Shown here piece after piece: positions 35,481-47,010 of a stretch of DNA of 64,000 nt. The notes beneath the pieces were generated by a model, which worked only from the letters and a program-made list of their open reading frames with translations, had not been told where the DNA came from and searched no databases. Position 1 is the first letter of the stretch. Each line of letters opens with the position of its first letter. The stretch lies in NCBI RefSeq assembly GCF_037975245.1, contig NC_092576.1, positions 200,501 to 264,500 on the forward strand. Reading direction: 5' to 3'. Origin of the DNA: Apostichopus japonicus (Eukaryota; Echinodermata; Holothuroidea; Aspidochirotida; Stichopodidae). The position numbers and the translations under genes were made by a program.

Positions 35481-36036
35481 AATTTCATCATTATCATATG
35501 ATATTATTTTATCACCAGATTTTGTTTCCTGTTTGAATTCTTTTACATGTTCGTTTACATATTATATCAGAAAGACAAACATAGTGCTCTTTAACAATTT
35601 TTCCAGTAAGAAGATCCTTGTTTATTGTCCAATGTCCGGACTTTAATACATTTGACGAACTTAACTGATGGACAATACAAACTTTCATATTTTGTAGACA
35701 GCCAGATGTGCAGTGGCCTAAAAACAAATATCGTTATCGCAGTGTATTAGCAGTTCAATAATTACTTATAGGAAACGCGTATCACGTACGATTGCTAGCT
35801 TAGTTTCATAACATGCTGTTTGTGCAACTACTTAAGACGAATCATAGAAAGGATGAGAACGCACGTTGTCGACGTCGTTGTGCATACGGTTCGTGACACT
35901 CCATCTGATGCGGTTAAGTAGGCTATTTGTATTTTTTTTACGCAGTGGCCAACTGTAGGCTTGTAATAGGCTATAGGCTAAATTTAGCTAATTGCATCTG
36001 CCAAACTAAGTAGCTGAATCAGTAGGCCTGAATGTT

Positions 36037-38017
36037 CAGGGGCGTATCCAGGATTTTTTAACTCAAGGGGGGGCGAATTACTATCTAAGCGGAGCGCTAC
36101 CATCGGTTGGCGCGGAGCGTACAAGAAAATTTCTGGTTTTGATACCCCCCCCCCTCCCCCAGATCACCGGAAATGGCACTTCTCGGGCTTGAAAATGACC
36201 GACCAGATGTACACTTTTGCCTGAGAACCAAGTATTTCCCAATAGTTTTTTTTTTCATTCATAACCTTTTTGAAGATTGTCACCAGTCACATATCATATT
36301 CGACCTCATTGCATGTCATGTGGATCATTCATTGCTTTTGTATAAGTGATTCTACGTCACGGCCCACAATATCCGAAAGCCCAACTTTTCAAGGTTTTAA
36401 GCCCATTATTTGTTTAGAATTTGAAAATTCACATTTCTCGTGAATAAAATCACTTCAAAACAATTCATAATGTTGCACAAAATTCAATCTATGGAAAACC
36501 AATATAGAAAAACCTCCTTCAACCCCTAACAGACAGGTCAAAATTGCACTAGTAGAGGGAAGTATGATGAAGAATGTTGGTCAGGAAATTTTCGAAAATT
36601 CAGAGACAGTTAATTTATTGGTGTACAAATATTAAAACCTCTTATAACGGCTATTATAAAACTTGGTTGAAGGAAATGAAAAATACCAGATATTTCCGAT
36701 ATCATATATTTCGAAACCGAACACTACACACATAGGCGTAGGAGGCGGGGGCTGCAACTCCCCCCCCCCAACCATTTTTTTTCCCCTGAAAATTCGGGCA
36801 ATATGCTGAGAATTTTTCGGGCACCTACTGAAATAAAAATAAATAGCAATAATGTAGGTTAAGGAAATGAATAGTTTAAAAATTATCTCCTTGGTAATTA
36901 AAATGAAGTTCTAAGCTTGGCCGACTAATTCGCCATTACTACTGTAAAAGAGAGTTTTGACATAACTGGACCTGTATGCTTTTTCTCCATCTACATAAGA
37001 CATTTCGTTGTTTACATTAGCATCCGGCGGTGTACTGCGCAACTTTCACGGACCGTACGGCACACGATGCCATGCGATGTAATGACCGATGCTTGCTTAT
37101 ATGATATTGACATAGCTTCGCGAAAAATTTTGGTTATATTTTTCGGGAAAGTCGTTACAGCCCCCAAATCCAATTGGGCTCCTACGCCTTTGACTACACA
37201 CATATACAGTTTTGAGGCTGTTCATCCTGGAACATGCATTTTCATGCTCACTGATATGATGTGATATCTGCTCTTTGCTTTACAAATTCGAACAGGCGTG
37301 TAGCGAGTAATTTGCCAAGGGAGGGGCGAAGCCTGTAGGCAAACTATCTAAGCGTAGCGCCACCATGTGTTGGCGCGAAGCGTACAAGAACATTTTGGCC
37401 GAAAATGCCTCCCAGATCGCTTGAAATGACACTTCCCAGGCCTTGTAAGTAGCATCTAATCATTGACTATTTTGAAATGACTAGCGATATCATAAAGAAA
37501 ATTTGCTCAAGGGGGGGGGCGGTCTCCCCCTTCCCGAAATGCGTCATGTTCCCCGACGACTCGGTCGAGTTCCAGACCAGCCACAGTTGGTTCCATAGCA
37601 CAATTGTACAATTGTTTAAGGCGTCCATACACACACACGCGTTATGATAGACCATTTATAGTATATATATAGATACATTAGTGAGAGAGGAAAAATGGAA
37701 CGTCAAAAATGGTGTTGTCGGTGTAAGGGATAGGGTGAGGCGCACGTCCCCTCCGTAATCCTCGATCTGTCACTGGCTACCCTGTGTATATAATAGGGAT
37801 CAGCGCTGTACTTATGACTGTTCCTCTTTCTCTTCCCGAGGTCTTGGCGTTTATCTTCTACTCCCTCTTTTACTCCTTTTTCTCTCTTTCTTCTTTTTCT
37901 TTTCCCTTCCTTCCTCTCCTTCCTCCTCTTTTTCCCCTTTTTTCTTCTCTTTTTTTCTCTCCTCTTTTCGTTCCCCGGGGGGCGCGCGCCCCCAACGCCC
38001 CCCTGGATACGCGCCTG
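36037..38017 (+). mobile_element. Composite hAT-like element, copy B
   Basis: The outer ends are CAGGGGCGTATCCAGG (36037) and CCTGGATACGCGCCTG (to 38017), complementary at 15 of 16 positions. The right 1.4 kb aligns with 1-1558. Within it are a nested element at 36731-37192 and a last unit at 37293-38017 with its own CAGGCGTGTAGCGAG start. The outer flanks (TGAATGTT, GTAGTGTA) do not form a duplication. It may have been mobilised as one unit from ends of separate elements. No transposase is present. Confidence 0.6.
36731..37192. mobile_element. Nested hAT miniature element with 8-bp target duplication
   Basis: The left end CATAGGCGTAGGAG and right end CTCCTACGCCTTTG are complementary at 13 of 14 bases. 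Identical 8-bp flanks ACTACACA lie at 36723-36730 and 37193-37200. The related repeat at 3731-3757 lacks the insertion, giving an empty-site comparison. Copy A has the same left junction at 73-81 but its right end is deleted. Confidence 0.8.
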
Positions 38018-38024
38018 GTAGTGT

Positions 38025-38180
38025 ACTGTGGATGAGTTATTGTACTCTGTCAAACATTTTTTTACGAAAATTTGTAACAAAATCGTTACCCACCATGTAC
38101 CCCTTGAGGCCCTGAACTGACGCTTGGTCCATTGCTCTGCTTTAAATGAGGGGTAGCATAGGGTAACACAATGAGATGAG
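38025..38180 (+). repeat. Dispersed repeat, second copy of 30559-30713
   Basis: See the block order ACTGTGGATGAGTTATTGTA ... ACACAATGAGATGAG shared with the earlier copy. Confidence 0.8.
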
Positions 38181-39240
38181 AATGGACCATTTTTTAGGGG
38201 GTGGGGGTGTGGGCGCTCGCATGTGTGAGTAAAAGTGAAACGGTAAAATAGTTGAAAGTGGTGTACCCATGGGGAAGTAATGTAGTGACTATATTGTTTG
38301 AATACATATTTATTTGTGCCTATATAACCATATTTTCTGATGAGATTTACAACTCCATGGATTTCCTACTTGTTTAATTTGTTTCATGAATAAACATAAG
38401 CTGGTCACTTGGTCAGCTCTTCTAATGTTGAAATATTATCCTGCAAATTGACCCCCCCCCCCCCACAAAAAACAGTTATTAAATGATCGAGTAGATTTCT
38501 TGAGAAGTAAAAATCTTGTTTCATATCATGTTATAATATTTCATTACTTTATGGGTTCTTGTTTTATCCATATAGGGTCAATAAGTATGAAACATATTAC
38601 AAAGGTTGTACACAATTGATGGAATTTGGTTTGATATAATCTTAAATTTTCAAATTATTATCAACCAAAAATCTTCCAAGCCAAATAAAGCTGTTCCTAT
38701 GAACATGTTTTAGCCATTTAAATTTTCTCACAAATGTCCTCACCACCACATTTCCTATCCACAGTACATGTAACCTTAAAGTATATCTGGGTATAATGAA
38801 CCAAATATGTGGACTGATTCCTCGTTTGAATACACAGATAAAAAAGCAAACGCCATGAGTACAGGGATATTTTGTAAAAAGAAAAGTGGTTTCACATTCA
38901 AAGTTACCGTTCAACTTATTTGGGTAATAACAAATTAAGGATAAAACTTCACATAACATAACATTTTGTTATTAGATAGATATAGGCTCTGTTGCTGTTA
39001 TAATTAATTAATACCTTATTGTGACAGTTTGTCTATGATATCACACATTAGGACGTCACATAAACACTGTCCCTAAAGGTGAACTTCACTTAGGGGGACA
39101 TCACTTTAAATTCACTCGACTTTATTAGCATATCGAACCCGAGTAGTATTTTTCCTTGTGATTTAATAGAAAACTGTTTGAATAAAACAGGTCTTAATGA
39201 AAACGAATCTACATATATGCTGTGGATTAAACTTGTACAA
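38181..39240. other. Non-coding stretch
   Basis: A C-run near 38452-38465 only; the minus frame at 38959-38642 is unrecognised and lacks splice support. Confidence 0.35.
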
Positions 39241-39249
39241 ACGCTACAT

Positions 39250-39740
39250 TAATTTTTGGTAATGATATCCGTTTATTTGCCTTCGGGGTTAATGGAGAGT
39301 TAAACTGTTGAAGTGGAAGCCATCCGACGTGTTAGTTGTAATCAATAAGCCTTTGCGGGTTTCATTTGTGGACGCTTAAGCATCGTAAAAAAACGTGCCG
39401 ATTATTAATTATTATTATTATCATATAATTTGCCCCGTTAACCTTCACACTAAATCTTCAAAGTCGTGTTGTCTCCGTATAGAAGTTCTCAACAGTTAAA
39501 CTCTACCCATCACTGGCAGACAGATTGGCCATTCATAGATATAGTCCCTCTGATGAATTGGTATAATCCAGGCAATCCGTGACACTCATTGGTGGAGATA
39601 GAGACAGACACCCTTAGAGTCTATGTACGCAGGACTGTGCTTATAACTGTGTGGTGTACCCGGTATTGGGCTTAAATGGCCTGTGCTGATAGTAAAGATA
39701 CCATTCAATGCACCACATATAGGCTAACATTCCTGAAAAT
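39250..39740 (+). repeat. Dispersed repeat, inverted copy at 44440-44830
   Basis: Blocks such as GGTGGAGATAGAGACAGACA, GGCAATCC and GACGCTTAAGC appear in reverse-complement order at 44510-44540, 44555-44562 and 44740-44750. The two copies are diverged, about 5 kb apart, in opposite orientation. Confidence 0.65.
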
Positions 39741-40044
39741 GTGTCACTGTTTTCTTGTATTGTTCTCGCTATTTACTAATCGGAGCGCTCTACTAGACAA
39801 GCCCCCTGGATATTTTTGAATACTTCCTTGCACAATTTTTATTGTTGTTGATATGTTTTGTCACTTAGTTAACTTCTCTGTATTTATATTGTGACTAAAC
39901 AAATTAACGAATAAATGAATGAATGTAAATGAGGTTATGGCTATGTATATTTAATTCTTAGGTGTTTTGAGATGAAAATACATTTAACATAAGGCCCAGT
40001 ACAAAGTTTATATTTCTAGTGAATGAGAAACAATACCTTACCTA

Positions 40045-40225
40045 TATATATGCAGGGCCTTTTAAAGCAATTTTTAGTTTGGTGGGTAGGAGGGGGGGGG
40101 GGTTCCCAAAAGGGATCGTCACGACATTTTCTATGTGGACTGCCACCTTCGGTTGGAGCGTAACGTGTCAAAAATATTTTTGCCAAAAATATCAGCAAAG
40201 TTGCCGAAAATGGCACTTCCCAGGC
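40045..40225 (+). repeat. Diverged copy of the miniature-element cassette
   Basis: ACTGCCACCTTCGGTTGGAG, then CCGAAAATGGCACTTCCCAG, matches the cassette and the following block of the hAT-like miniature elements. Ends are not preserved. Confidence 0.5.
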
Positions 40226-40371
40226 CTCCAATAACCACATATAAAAGCACGCTCGGCCATCCTGGTGGTAGCCGTGGCTTGTCATTGCTGAGAGGAGGGG
40301 GTGGGGAATGATTGTAAAGTCTGTGTTATCGGTATTTAGATCAGTTTTCATTTAAATATGATCGGTGATTC

Positions 40372-40650
40372 CCAGTCAAACAGACAAGAAACTTGGGCAT
40401 TATTGTCGATTCTATAATGTCAATGAAGCCACACATATGAAATTGTCATTCGATTACCTTACTTGTACATTTGGTATATCGTTAATATTCGCAAATATTT
40501 CAATCGTGAAGCCATTGAGAATATTGTCCATGCCTTTATTACTTCATGACGATATTGGAAACGTTCTTTTCTAGGGTCTACCTCAAAATCAAATTACTCG
40601 ACTTAAACGCTTTCAAAATACCGCTGCACGGATTGTTACATGTTCTAAAT
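40372..40650 (+). pseudogene. Non-LTR reverse transcriptase fragment, degraded
   Basis: In pieces of different frames the text reads RNLGIIVDSIMSMKPHI, then IVHAFITS followed by a stop, then GLPQNQITRLKRFQNTAARI. These are the conserved late reverse-transcriptase segments (LGV..D..L....HI; CNALLYGLP...LKRLQNAAAR) of CR1/L2-group elements. The YCN segment between them is lost and frames change at least once, so this is a dead remnant. Confidence 0.65.
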
Positions 40651-41950
40651 AGATTTTGTGCTTCTCTGATGTTGTGCGGCCCCCTAGTTAGTATGTTAAA
40701 CAGTCCCTGTCTATATCGCAAAAACAGGATATCTCCCATCACAAACTAGAGACCAAACATGCTGTTCTCCCTCTAAGGCGTATTCCACTTGGTGGACATG
40801 TGATGGAGAAAACAAGTATCAGTTTCGTAAATGACCCTTTAAAACAATTGAATATTTTATCTGGTATATAGTTCTACATTCGCGTGCAATCCGAGTCTGA
40901 ATCTGAGAGAAATATCAATATGTAAGTCAATAATATCGGTATATTAGTATTATTATCTATGTTAGAAATTTCAACACACTATACTGGACTTAACCATTCA
41001 TCTAGCTCATTTTTGTGTGGGGCCCTCTAAAATGTCTGGCGAGCATTCGCCATCACTGAAATGTCTGGCAATAGGCATTCGTAATACCTGGAAATATGTC
41101 AAACATTTTCCAGTTTGTTCCATCATTGTCACCGTAACTCTTGAACTGATCTGGCTTATATATATTATTTTTTTTGGGGGGGGGGTTGGAGCCATGTGGG
41201 TTGTCTGGACATAACTGAAATTGACTCGCAGTGGTCAGTCATGATACCTGAGACTAGAAAGAACATTTTCAGTAGGCTTTTTTTTCAGGTGAACTCACGG
41301 GCTGATTTAGCCCAACTTTTGAGGCCCATCCTTGTGACCCTCCTGACCTCACCCACCAGAATGTGCCCGACAAACTTCATTCCAAATATGGGCATGCATA
41401 AGGAACATTGCTATAAACATGAAAATTGGTTAACTTTCCAGCCAGGCTGACCCCTCTGTGCTCCCTCCCGTTTTATAAAGTGGTCTCAAAATGCCTCTAT
41501 TGACATCATGTTTATACCACATGTACTTACATGCTTTCATTCATGCTATTGAAAATCCAAGCCACAAAGAACAAATTTTGTTTGATAACAATTCATAAGA
41601 TGTTTAATTTATGCTTTTCGGCACGTTTCCTGAGGCAGAACACTCGGGCGGATTGATAAAAACTCTATATGGAGTATGCCACCTTTAACATGTCAACAGA
41701 AACGAAGCTCTTGCTCAAACAGTAACATCGAAGGCATCGAAATGTAACCAGTGCTAAAAACATTTGATTTGCTTCTTTAAAGTAGTCATGAAACGAACAT
41801 TTCAACGTCCAATCTTTGAAGATCCATCTCAGAAATGTTCTCTAGAACATATACTAACCATTCCGCCAATAAAAAACTTGATTTTTCTAGTCGAAAATTG
41901 ATAATTAATTTACCTTCTTCGGGGCTTGAAAAGTTCATTCGAACAAAAAT

Positions 41951-41991
41951 GTTCCTAATCTCATGACGTCATTTGACGTCATGTTAGGAAC
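41951..41991. promoter_or_regulatory. Hairpin made of two CRE palindromes
   Basis: Two perfect TGACGTCA octamers (41964-41971 and 41974-41981) sit in mirrored arms CATGACGTCA and TGACGTCATG, two bases apart. The symmetry extends outwards to GTTCCTAA (41951-41958) and TTAGGAAC (41984-41991). A TATATA lies near 42020 and an ATG at 42112, so it could be a CREB/ATF-type control element for the small exon that follows. Confidence 0.5.
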
Positions 41992-42111
41992 TCCATTTGC
42001 TTTCCCTTTTTCATCCGAACATATATACACGTACGTTCACATTTGACAAGTGTACATACTACACACACAAAAATCGATAACAAGTCAAATCAAATCTTAA
42101 TTTCCCGTGGA

Positions 42112-42412
42112 ATGGCAGATTTAGAACCAAATGCGGCAACCGAAGTTCAAAGTGATTTCGTTCTTCACCAGGCAGTGAAATTGGGCTAGAATTAGAGTGT
42201 CCTTTCTAATATTCGAAGCAGAGAGTGAATGTCATGATCATGCCAATATTGAGCCGAACGTTGAGGGTGGACCTGAATTGTTACTGTTAGGCATAGAACC
42301 GTTGCAGTTCGAGCCTGTGAAACGAGCCGAAATTGAAGCTCCACAACATATCGAAGAAGAAAACCGTTCGGAACGATTGCAAGGAACAAACAACGTGGAT
42401 AGAAGTTTGTAA
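42112..42412 (+). CDS. Small acidic coding fragment, possibly P2RX7-C-like gene 5' part
   Basis: ATG at 42112 begins MADLEPNAATEVQSDFVLHQ and stops at 42189. A second frame to 42412 reads ECHDHANIEPNVEGGPELLL then LGIEPLQFEPVKRAEIEAPQ and HIEEENRSERL. Acidic leaders with an xGIxPxQFEP segment are seen at the N-terminus of the many invertebrate proteins carrying the P2X7 receptor C-terminal-like zinc domain, which is the basis for the tentative name. The Cys/His core of that domain was not found downstream in frame. The break at 42189 means either a short intron or a frameshift. Upstream lie paired CRE sites and a TATATA. Function is not established. Confidence 0.3.
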
Positions 42413-42764
42413 CGTTTTTTTTTTTTTAAATCCAACCCATTCTGTGCAAGTGTCGTTGGAATTTGCGGAACTGGCTAAACCGTTTTGTGCATTGTGTTAC
42501 GGTGTATAGGCTAAGTATTGTACTACCCCGGTGCTGCTTTAAGAGTACATCATAAATGTACCAAATACTGAAAGTTTGACTCGGGGATGTAAACTGCATT
42601 GTGCAACCATGTTAGGTAGACATATGTGTATTTTTATACTCATTATTAGGCTATTATTTAGGCCTGGGTTTTTCAAATCAATTGTATGAAACTGTAAAGA
42701 ATGCTTCATGAAACATGGAAGGTATAAATTCACAACAAATGTAACCAGAACTGTACATTGTATC

Positions 42765-43647
42765 CAGGGGCGCACTGGGCGCCTTAAAACCGGCCCGGGC
42801 ATTTTTCACCTAGACCGGCCCATTATTCATTAATATGTTACCTACTAGTGATCGTCGTCATGGGGGAGGGGTCTAAAAATTGAGATTTTTTTGGAAGTTA
42901 AGGAATGCCTAGATGCAAAATGGTGCTATATTTTTCAATTTTGTAGGTTACAATAATCCTTTACAAAAGACCCAAAAATAATATCTAGAAGCAACACTTG
43001 AATAAACTGATGAAAGTTAAAAACGTAAACAAAACTAGGCAAAAATATGTTTCAGACTGGATTTTAATTAGTTTTTCAAGCAGTTTGTGAAAACTTGCTG
43101 GAAAAATTAAAAAAAACCTAAATAAAATCCACTAAAATATAAATTTTCAATAACACGAGTCCATGTCATGTCTACGAGAGAAGGAGCCTACGCAGTTCAC
43201 TGCTTCTGGCATCCACACCATCAATGATATTTTTAGTGTCAAGTTTGGCCAAGATCTTTTTTTCCACCTGAACGCCTCAAGATGTTCTTGTGTCATTGTA
43301 CTTCTTCAAACGGTTTTTGAGTCTCTTCAATGCAGAGAAAGAATGTTCACATGCCACTTGTGACACGGGTAGCGTTACCAGCAGCTTGCAAGCATGCTCA
43401 ATGCTCTTGCAAGCATCGGTGAAAAGGTTCAACTTGAGGTGGCACCTTGTAGCAGCAGAGACCGTGGACAGTCTTTACATGACTGATTCTCACACTTAAA
43501 ATATATAACTCTACACAGCCCGTCTGTTTTCTATTAACTACTGTGAAAACGCGCTGTAAGTTTTACCAGGCTCCCCAGCCCACCGGCCCATCGAGCCACC
43601 GCACCACCGGGCATTGCCCAAATGCCCGTGTGGCCAGTCCGCCACTG
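42765..43647. mobile_element. hAT element with 8-bp target duplication
   Basis: The left end CAGGGGCGCACTGG and right end CCAGTCCGCCACTG are complementary at 12 of 14 bases. Identical flanks ATTGTATC lie at 42757-42764 and 43648-43655. It carries a degraded transposase end on the minus strand (43480-43277). At 883 bp it is an internal-deletion derivative. Confidence 0.85.
43277..43480 (-). pseudogene. hAT transposase C-terminal remnant
   Basis: The minus frame reads KLLVTLPVSQVACEHSFSAL and KRLKNRLKKYNDTR and then stops at 43277. This matches the hAT dimerisation core (P.S.A.CERSFSALKRLK..LR), with CEHSFS at the key position. The usual RL..LALL helix after it is missing because of the stop. 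No catalytic residues remain. It lies inside the hAT element 42765-43647 and is its own dead gene. Confidence 0.75.
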
Positions 43648-45288
43648 ATTGTATCCATGTTTTTTTGTTATTGCGGACATCATAGGCTCACATTAATACA
43701 TTTGAACTTTAAAAAAACAAAAAAAAAACAGGCAGTACATATTAATCGCCTACCGTCAACTGGTTCAATGGTGCTGGGGATTCCTAGCAAGACACGTCAG
43801 GGTTGTGCTATCATAATGTACAATCCAAAGGATCAGAAGTGAGCTTCCAGTTTCCCAGTACACTGGATTCAAGTTGCCAGGAGAAAACTCAGTTGCATAG
43901 GAAGCCTTGGTTCAGAAATCCCTCCAGAAACATCTTTTCTATTGCACGATTGTGTTGGATTATCAATCCGTCAGGGTTCCCTCAGTGTTGATATATTGAA
44001 ATTCAAGACTTTTAATTTAAGGATAAAATGGTCATTTTCCAGACATAACATCAACAATGAAAAGAAAAGGCATGCTTGAAGCATTTGGACATATGTATTG
44101 ACGTGACCGTGATATCATGTAATATGTGCATAAGTGCATAAGTGTACAAGGATTTCCTTTTTTTAGGAAGATTTACCTCCCAGACATGTTTGCTTTGGTA
44201 CCTTTTGTCTGGAAGCCAAAATATCTATATCTCCAATGATATTTGACAGAAAGTCATAATAAAGACTGCATATATGTAGGATATTGTTTCTCATTTACTA
44301 GTATTCATAAACTTTTGTATTGGGTCTTATGTAAATGTATTTTCATACCAAATAACCTAAGAAATAATTACAAATGGTCAGAATCTCAATTTCAGGAATG
44401 TTAGCCTATATATAATTTGTAGTGAATGGTATCCATAAGATCAGTATATGCCATTTGTTAGGCCCAATACAGGGCATAAAACGGAGTGATACTCAGTCCT
44501 GTGCACATAGGCTAAGAGGGTGTCTGTCTCTAGCTCCACCAACGAATGCCATGGATTGCCTGGAATATACATATTTATCGGGGGAATATATTCGGTGACG
44601 GGTAGAATAAAGTTGTTGAGAACTTCTATAAGGACTTAGAGACAACATAACTTTGAAGATTTAGTGTGTAAGTTAATGGAACAATTGTATAATAATAAAA
44701 GTAATAATAGTTAATATAATCGGTAGTTTTTTTTTACAACGCTTAAGCGACCACAAACGTAAGAAGAACCCACAAGGGCTTATGGATTACATTTAACACG
44801 TCGAGTGGCTTCCAATTCCACAGTTAAACTCAAATTTGGAATCTTTTTCAATGTTTTTTCATTTCAGATGGTAAAACCGTAGATTGCTCTTGGATGAAAA
44901 ACCCACCTTACTATGACCCAGCAGTGCGATTTTTCCCCAAACAGGTTTGCAATTACGGAGTTTTCAGCCAATCGGATTGCTGGTGACGTCAGCATCGATA
45001 ATGACCATCGCTGGATGTTAGAAGACATACATACACAGAAACAGAAGAATGATAAGGTTCATAGGTCATAAAATGTCAACACATGAATGAGTTCATTGAC
45101 GTCACTGAAACATGGTGCCTAAGCTAAACATTTTTGTTGTTTATTGACTTGTTACTCTTAGTAAGGGCTACCAGACAATACTTTTGATTCTAGTTACGGG
45201 GTTCCCTTCCAAACGCACTAACTTTACTTTGATGCTTTGATCATTGCTAATGACACATTCGCTACATTCCATTGGGTAGTGTTCACGT

Positions 45289-46421
45289 CAGGGCCGGATT
45301 TAGACATGTGGAGGCCCGTGGGCAACCTTCAGTGGTGGAAGCCCCCCCCCCCTCCAGTGATCGCCGTCCTGGGGGAGGTGTGTAAGGGGAGGGGTATTGG
45401 ATTTTTTCCAATAATTAAGGGTTCTTGGATGCGAAATGGTGCAGTATTTTGTGATTTCTGAAGTAAATTTTGTGATTTCTGAAGAATTTTCATTATAGGC
45501 CTGTTTGCCTGCAAAATTCTCAGTACAAGTAAAAAGGTTGCTACAACCTCTCTCACTCTCAGTACGAACGAGCAATCATGATCAATCATATAAATATGGA
45601 TATAATACTTACAGTACGTATATTTACAGACCAGGCAGTTTTCGAGACTTGACCCTTGCAAAATCTTGGATTATAAGAGGATGTGGAGCATTTTCTTTCA
45701 TAATCCGACGTCAAAAATGACTAAAGTTATCTAGAAATTGGGTTCTGGAGAAAGGGGGTGTTGTCCCATTTCCAAGAATTTGATCGGCCTGCATATGCTA
45801 ATTATCCCGGAAAACCGAAAAAACTCAAACCCAGGGCCTAAACTTGCTTTTAGCTGGACTGGACTAACATGATTCATGACGAACATGTTAATGCCAATTG
45901 CCAACTGCCCAGACGCGCACGGGCCTGTGTATGTGTGTGTAGAGGGGGTGTGAAGACAGTTGTTTCATCATTGCACATGAAAAGAATCAATTAGCAATAC
46001 CTGTCTGACACCTAGCGGGAGGTGATGACAGGCGCACTGTCAGGGTGTACTGAAATGTTTCAACCAAAACCATTAACCTAGTTCTAAAGAAAATAGTCGT
46101 TGAGATTGATGACTTTGGATATTAGGTCAATCATGTTTGTCTGCCGACGTGTGATTTGCAATAACGGGAAAACAACCACTTAGCTGTTTCTACCATTCAC
46201 AAAGAGATACAATTAAAATTGAATATGACTTCAAGCGTATGCATGGCGTAAGCCGCGCGCAATATTTTTGATTGATAACATTTGTCAGCCTACATTAAAT
46301 TTTTTTTCTTCAAATTTCCCCTTATATATATATATATTTTTTTCATGAAGTATGTGGAGGCCCCTTGTTGTGGAGGCCCGTGGGCAGCTGCCCACGTTGC
46401 CCATTGGTAAATCCGGCCCTG
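45289..46421. mobile_element. hAT element with perfect TIRs and 8-bp target duplication
   Basis: The left end CAGGGCCGGATTTA and right end TAAATCCGGCCCTG are exact complements. Identical flanks GTTCACGT lie at 45281-45288 and 46422-46429. Just inside are GTGGAGGCCCGTGGGCA blocks at both ends in the same direction. The body (1133 bp) has no recognisable transposase. Confidence 0.9.
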
Positions 46422-46869
46422 GTTCACGTTAACCAAGATTCGTGAGCCGTTCTATTGTAATATGATTTCGTTCCGTGGAATGGGTACACTAAAATCAACT
46501 TCACAACGTGAGTTTACGAGTCTTGAATGAATAAACGCAGCAACAAAACATGACAGTAGCAATAATTTGAATTGGTACAATACGTGAGTCAATTGTGCGC
46601 CTCTAGTTAGTCTGGACGTTCCTGTCTAACATTTGGAAAATGGTACGCGAATAATGACGGCTTAATTTACACAACCATTCTGTTGAATTATGTGTATCTC
46701 CATTGGGGTAAATCATATATAAAGGAAACCATTGAATAAACACCGTGCACGTAGGACTAAACATTTTGGTAACTGCAAAGTGAAGGTTTCAATGATGACG
46801 TCACTTTTTCGACCAATCATGAGCGACTATTTACACATAATTGCAAACCTGTTTGGAGGAAAAATTCGC

Positions 46870-46960
46870 GATCCGGTAGACTATCGAACCCGGAACCTCC
46901 CGGATTGCGTAGCCTCATTGCTTCAAATTCAACCGCCTTTATCCACTCGGCAACAGCACC
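46870..46960 (-). pseudogene. tRNA-like sequence (SINE head or tRNA pseudogene, Ser/Leu type)
   Basis: On the minus strand the text has an A box, GTTGCCGAGTGGATAAAGGC (about 46954-46935), and a B box, GGGTTCGATAG (about 46890-46880), separated by the extra length expected of a class II tRNA. The 5' end GGTGCTG has no complementary CAGCACC at the 3' side, so the acceptor stem cannot form. It is a relic or a SINE promoter rather than a working tRNA gene. Confidence 0.5.
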
Positions 46961-47010
46961 GGAACAACTTATATGGAATAAATTCTAACTACATTAAGGT
47001 TCATTATAGC

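Noticed and set aside
45237-45720. Open frames across the left part of the hAT element
   Set aside because: They are rich in Pro/Gly from C/G homopolymers and do not match a transposase.
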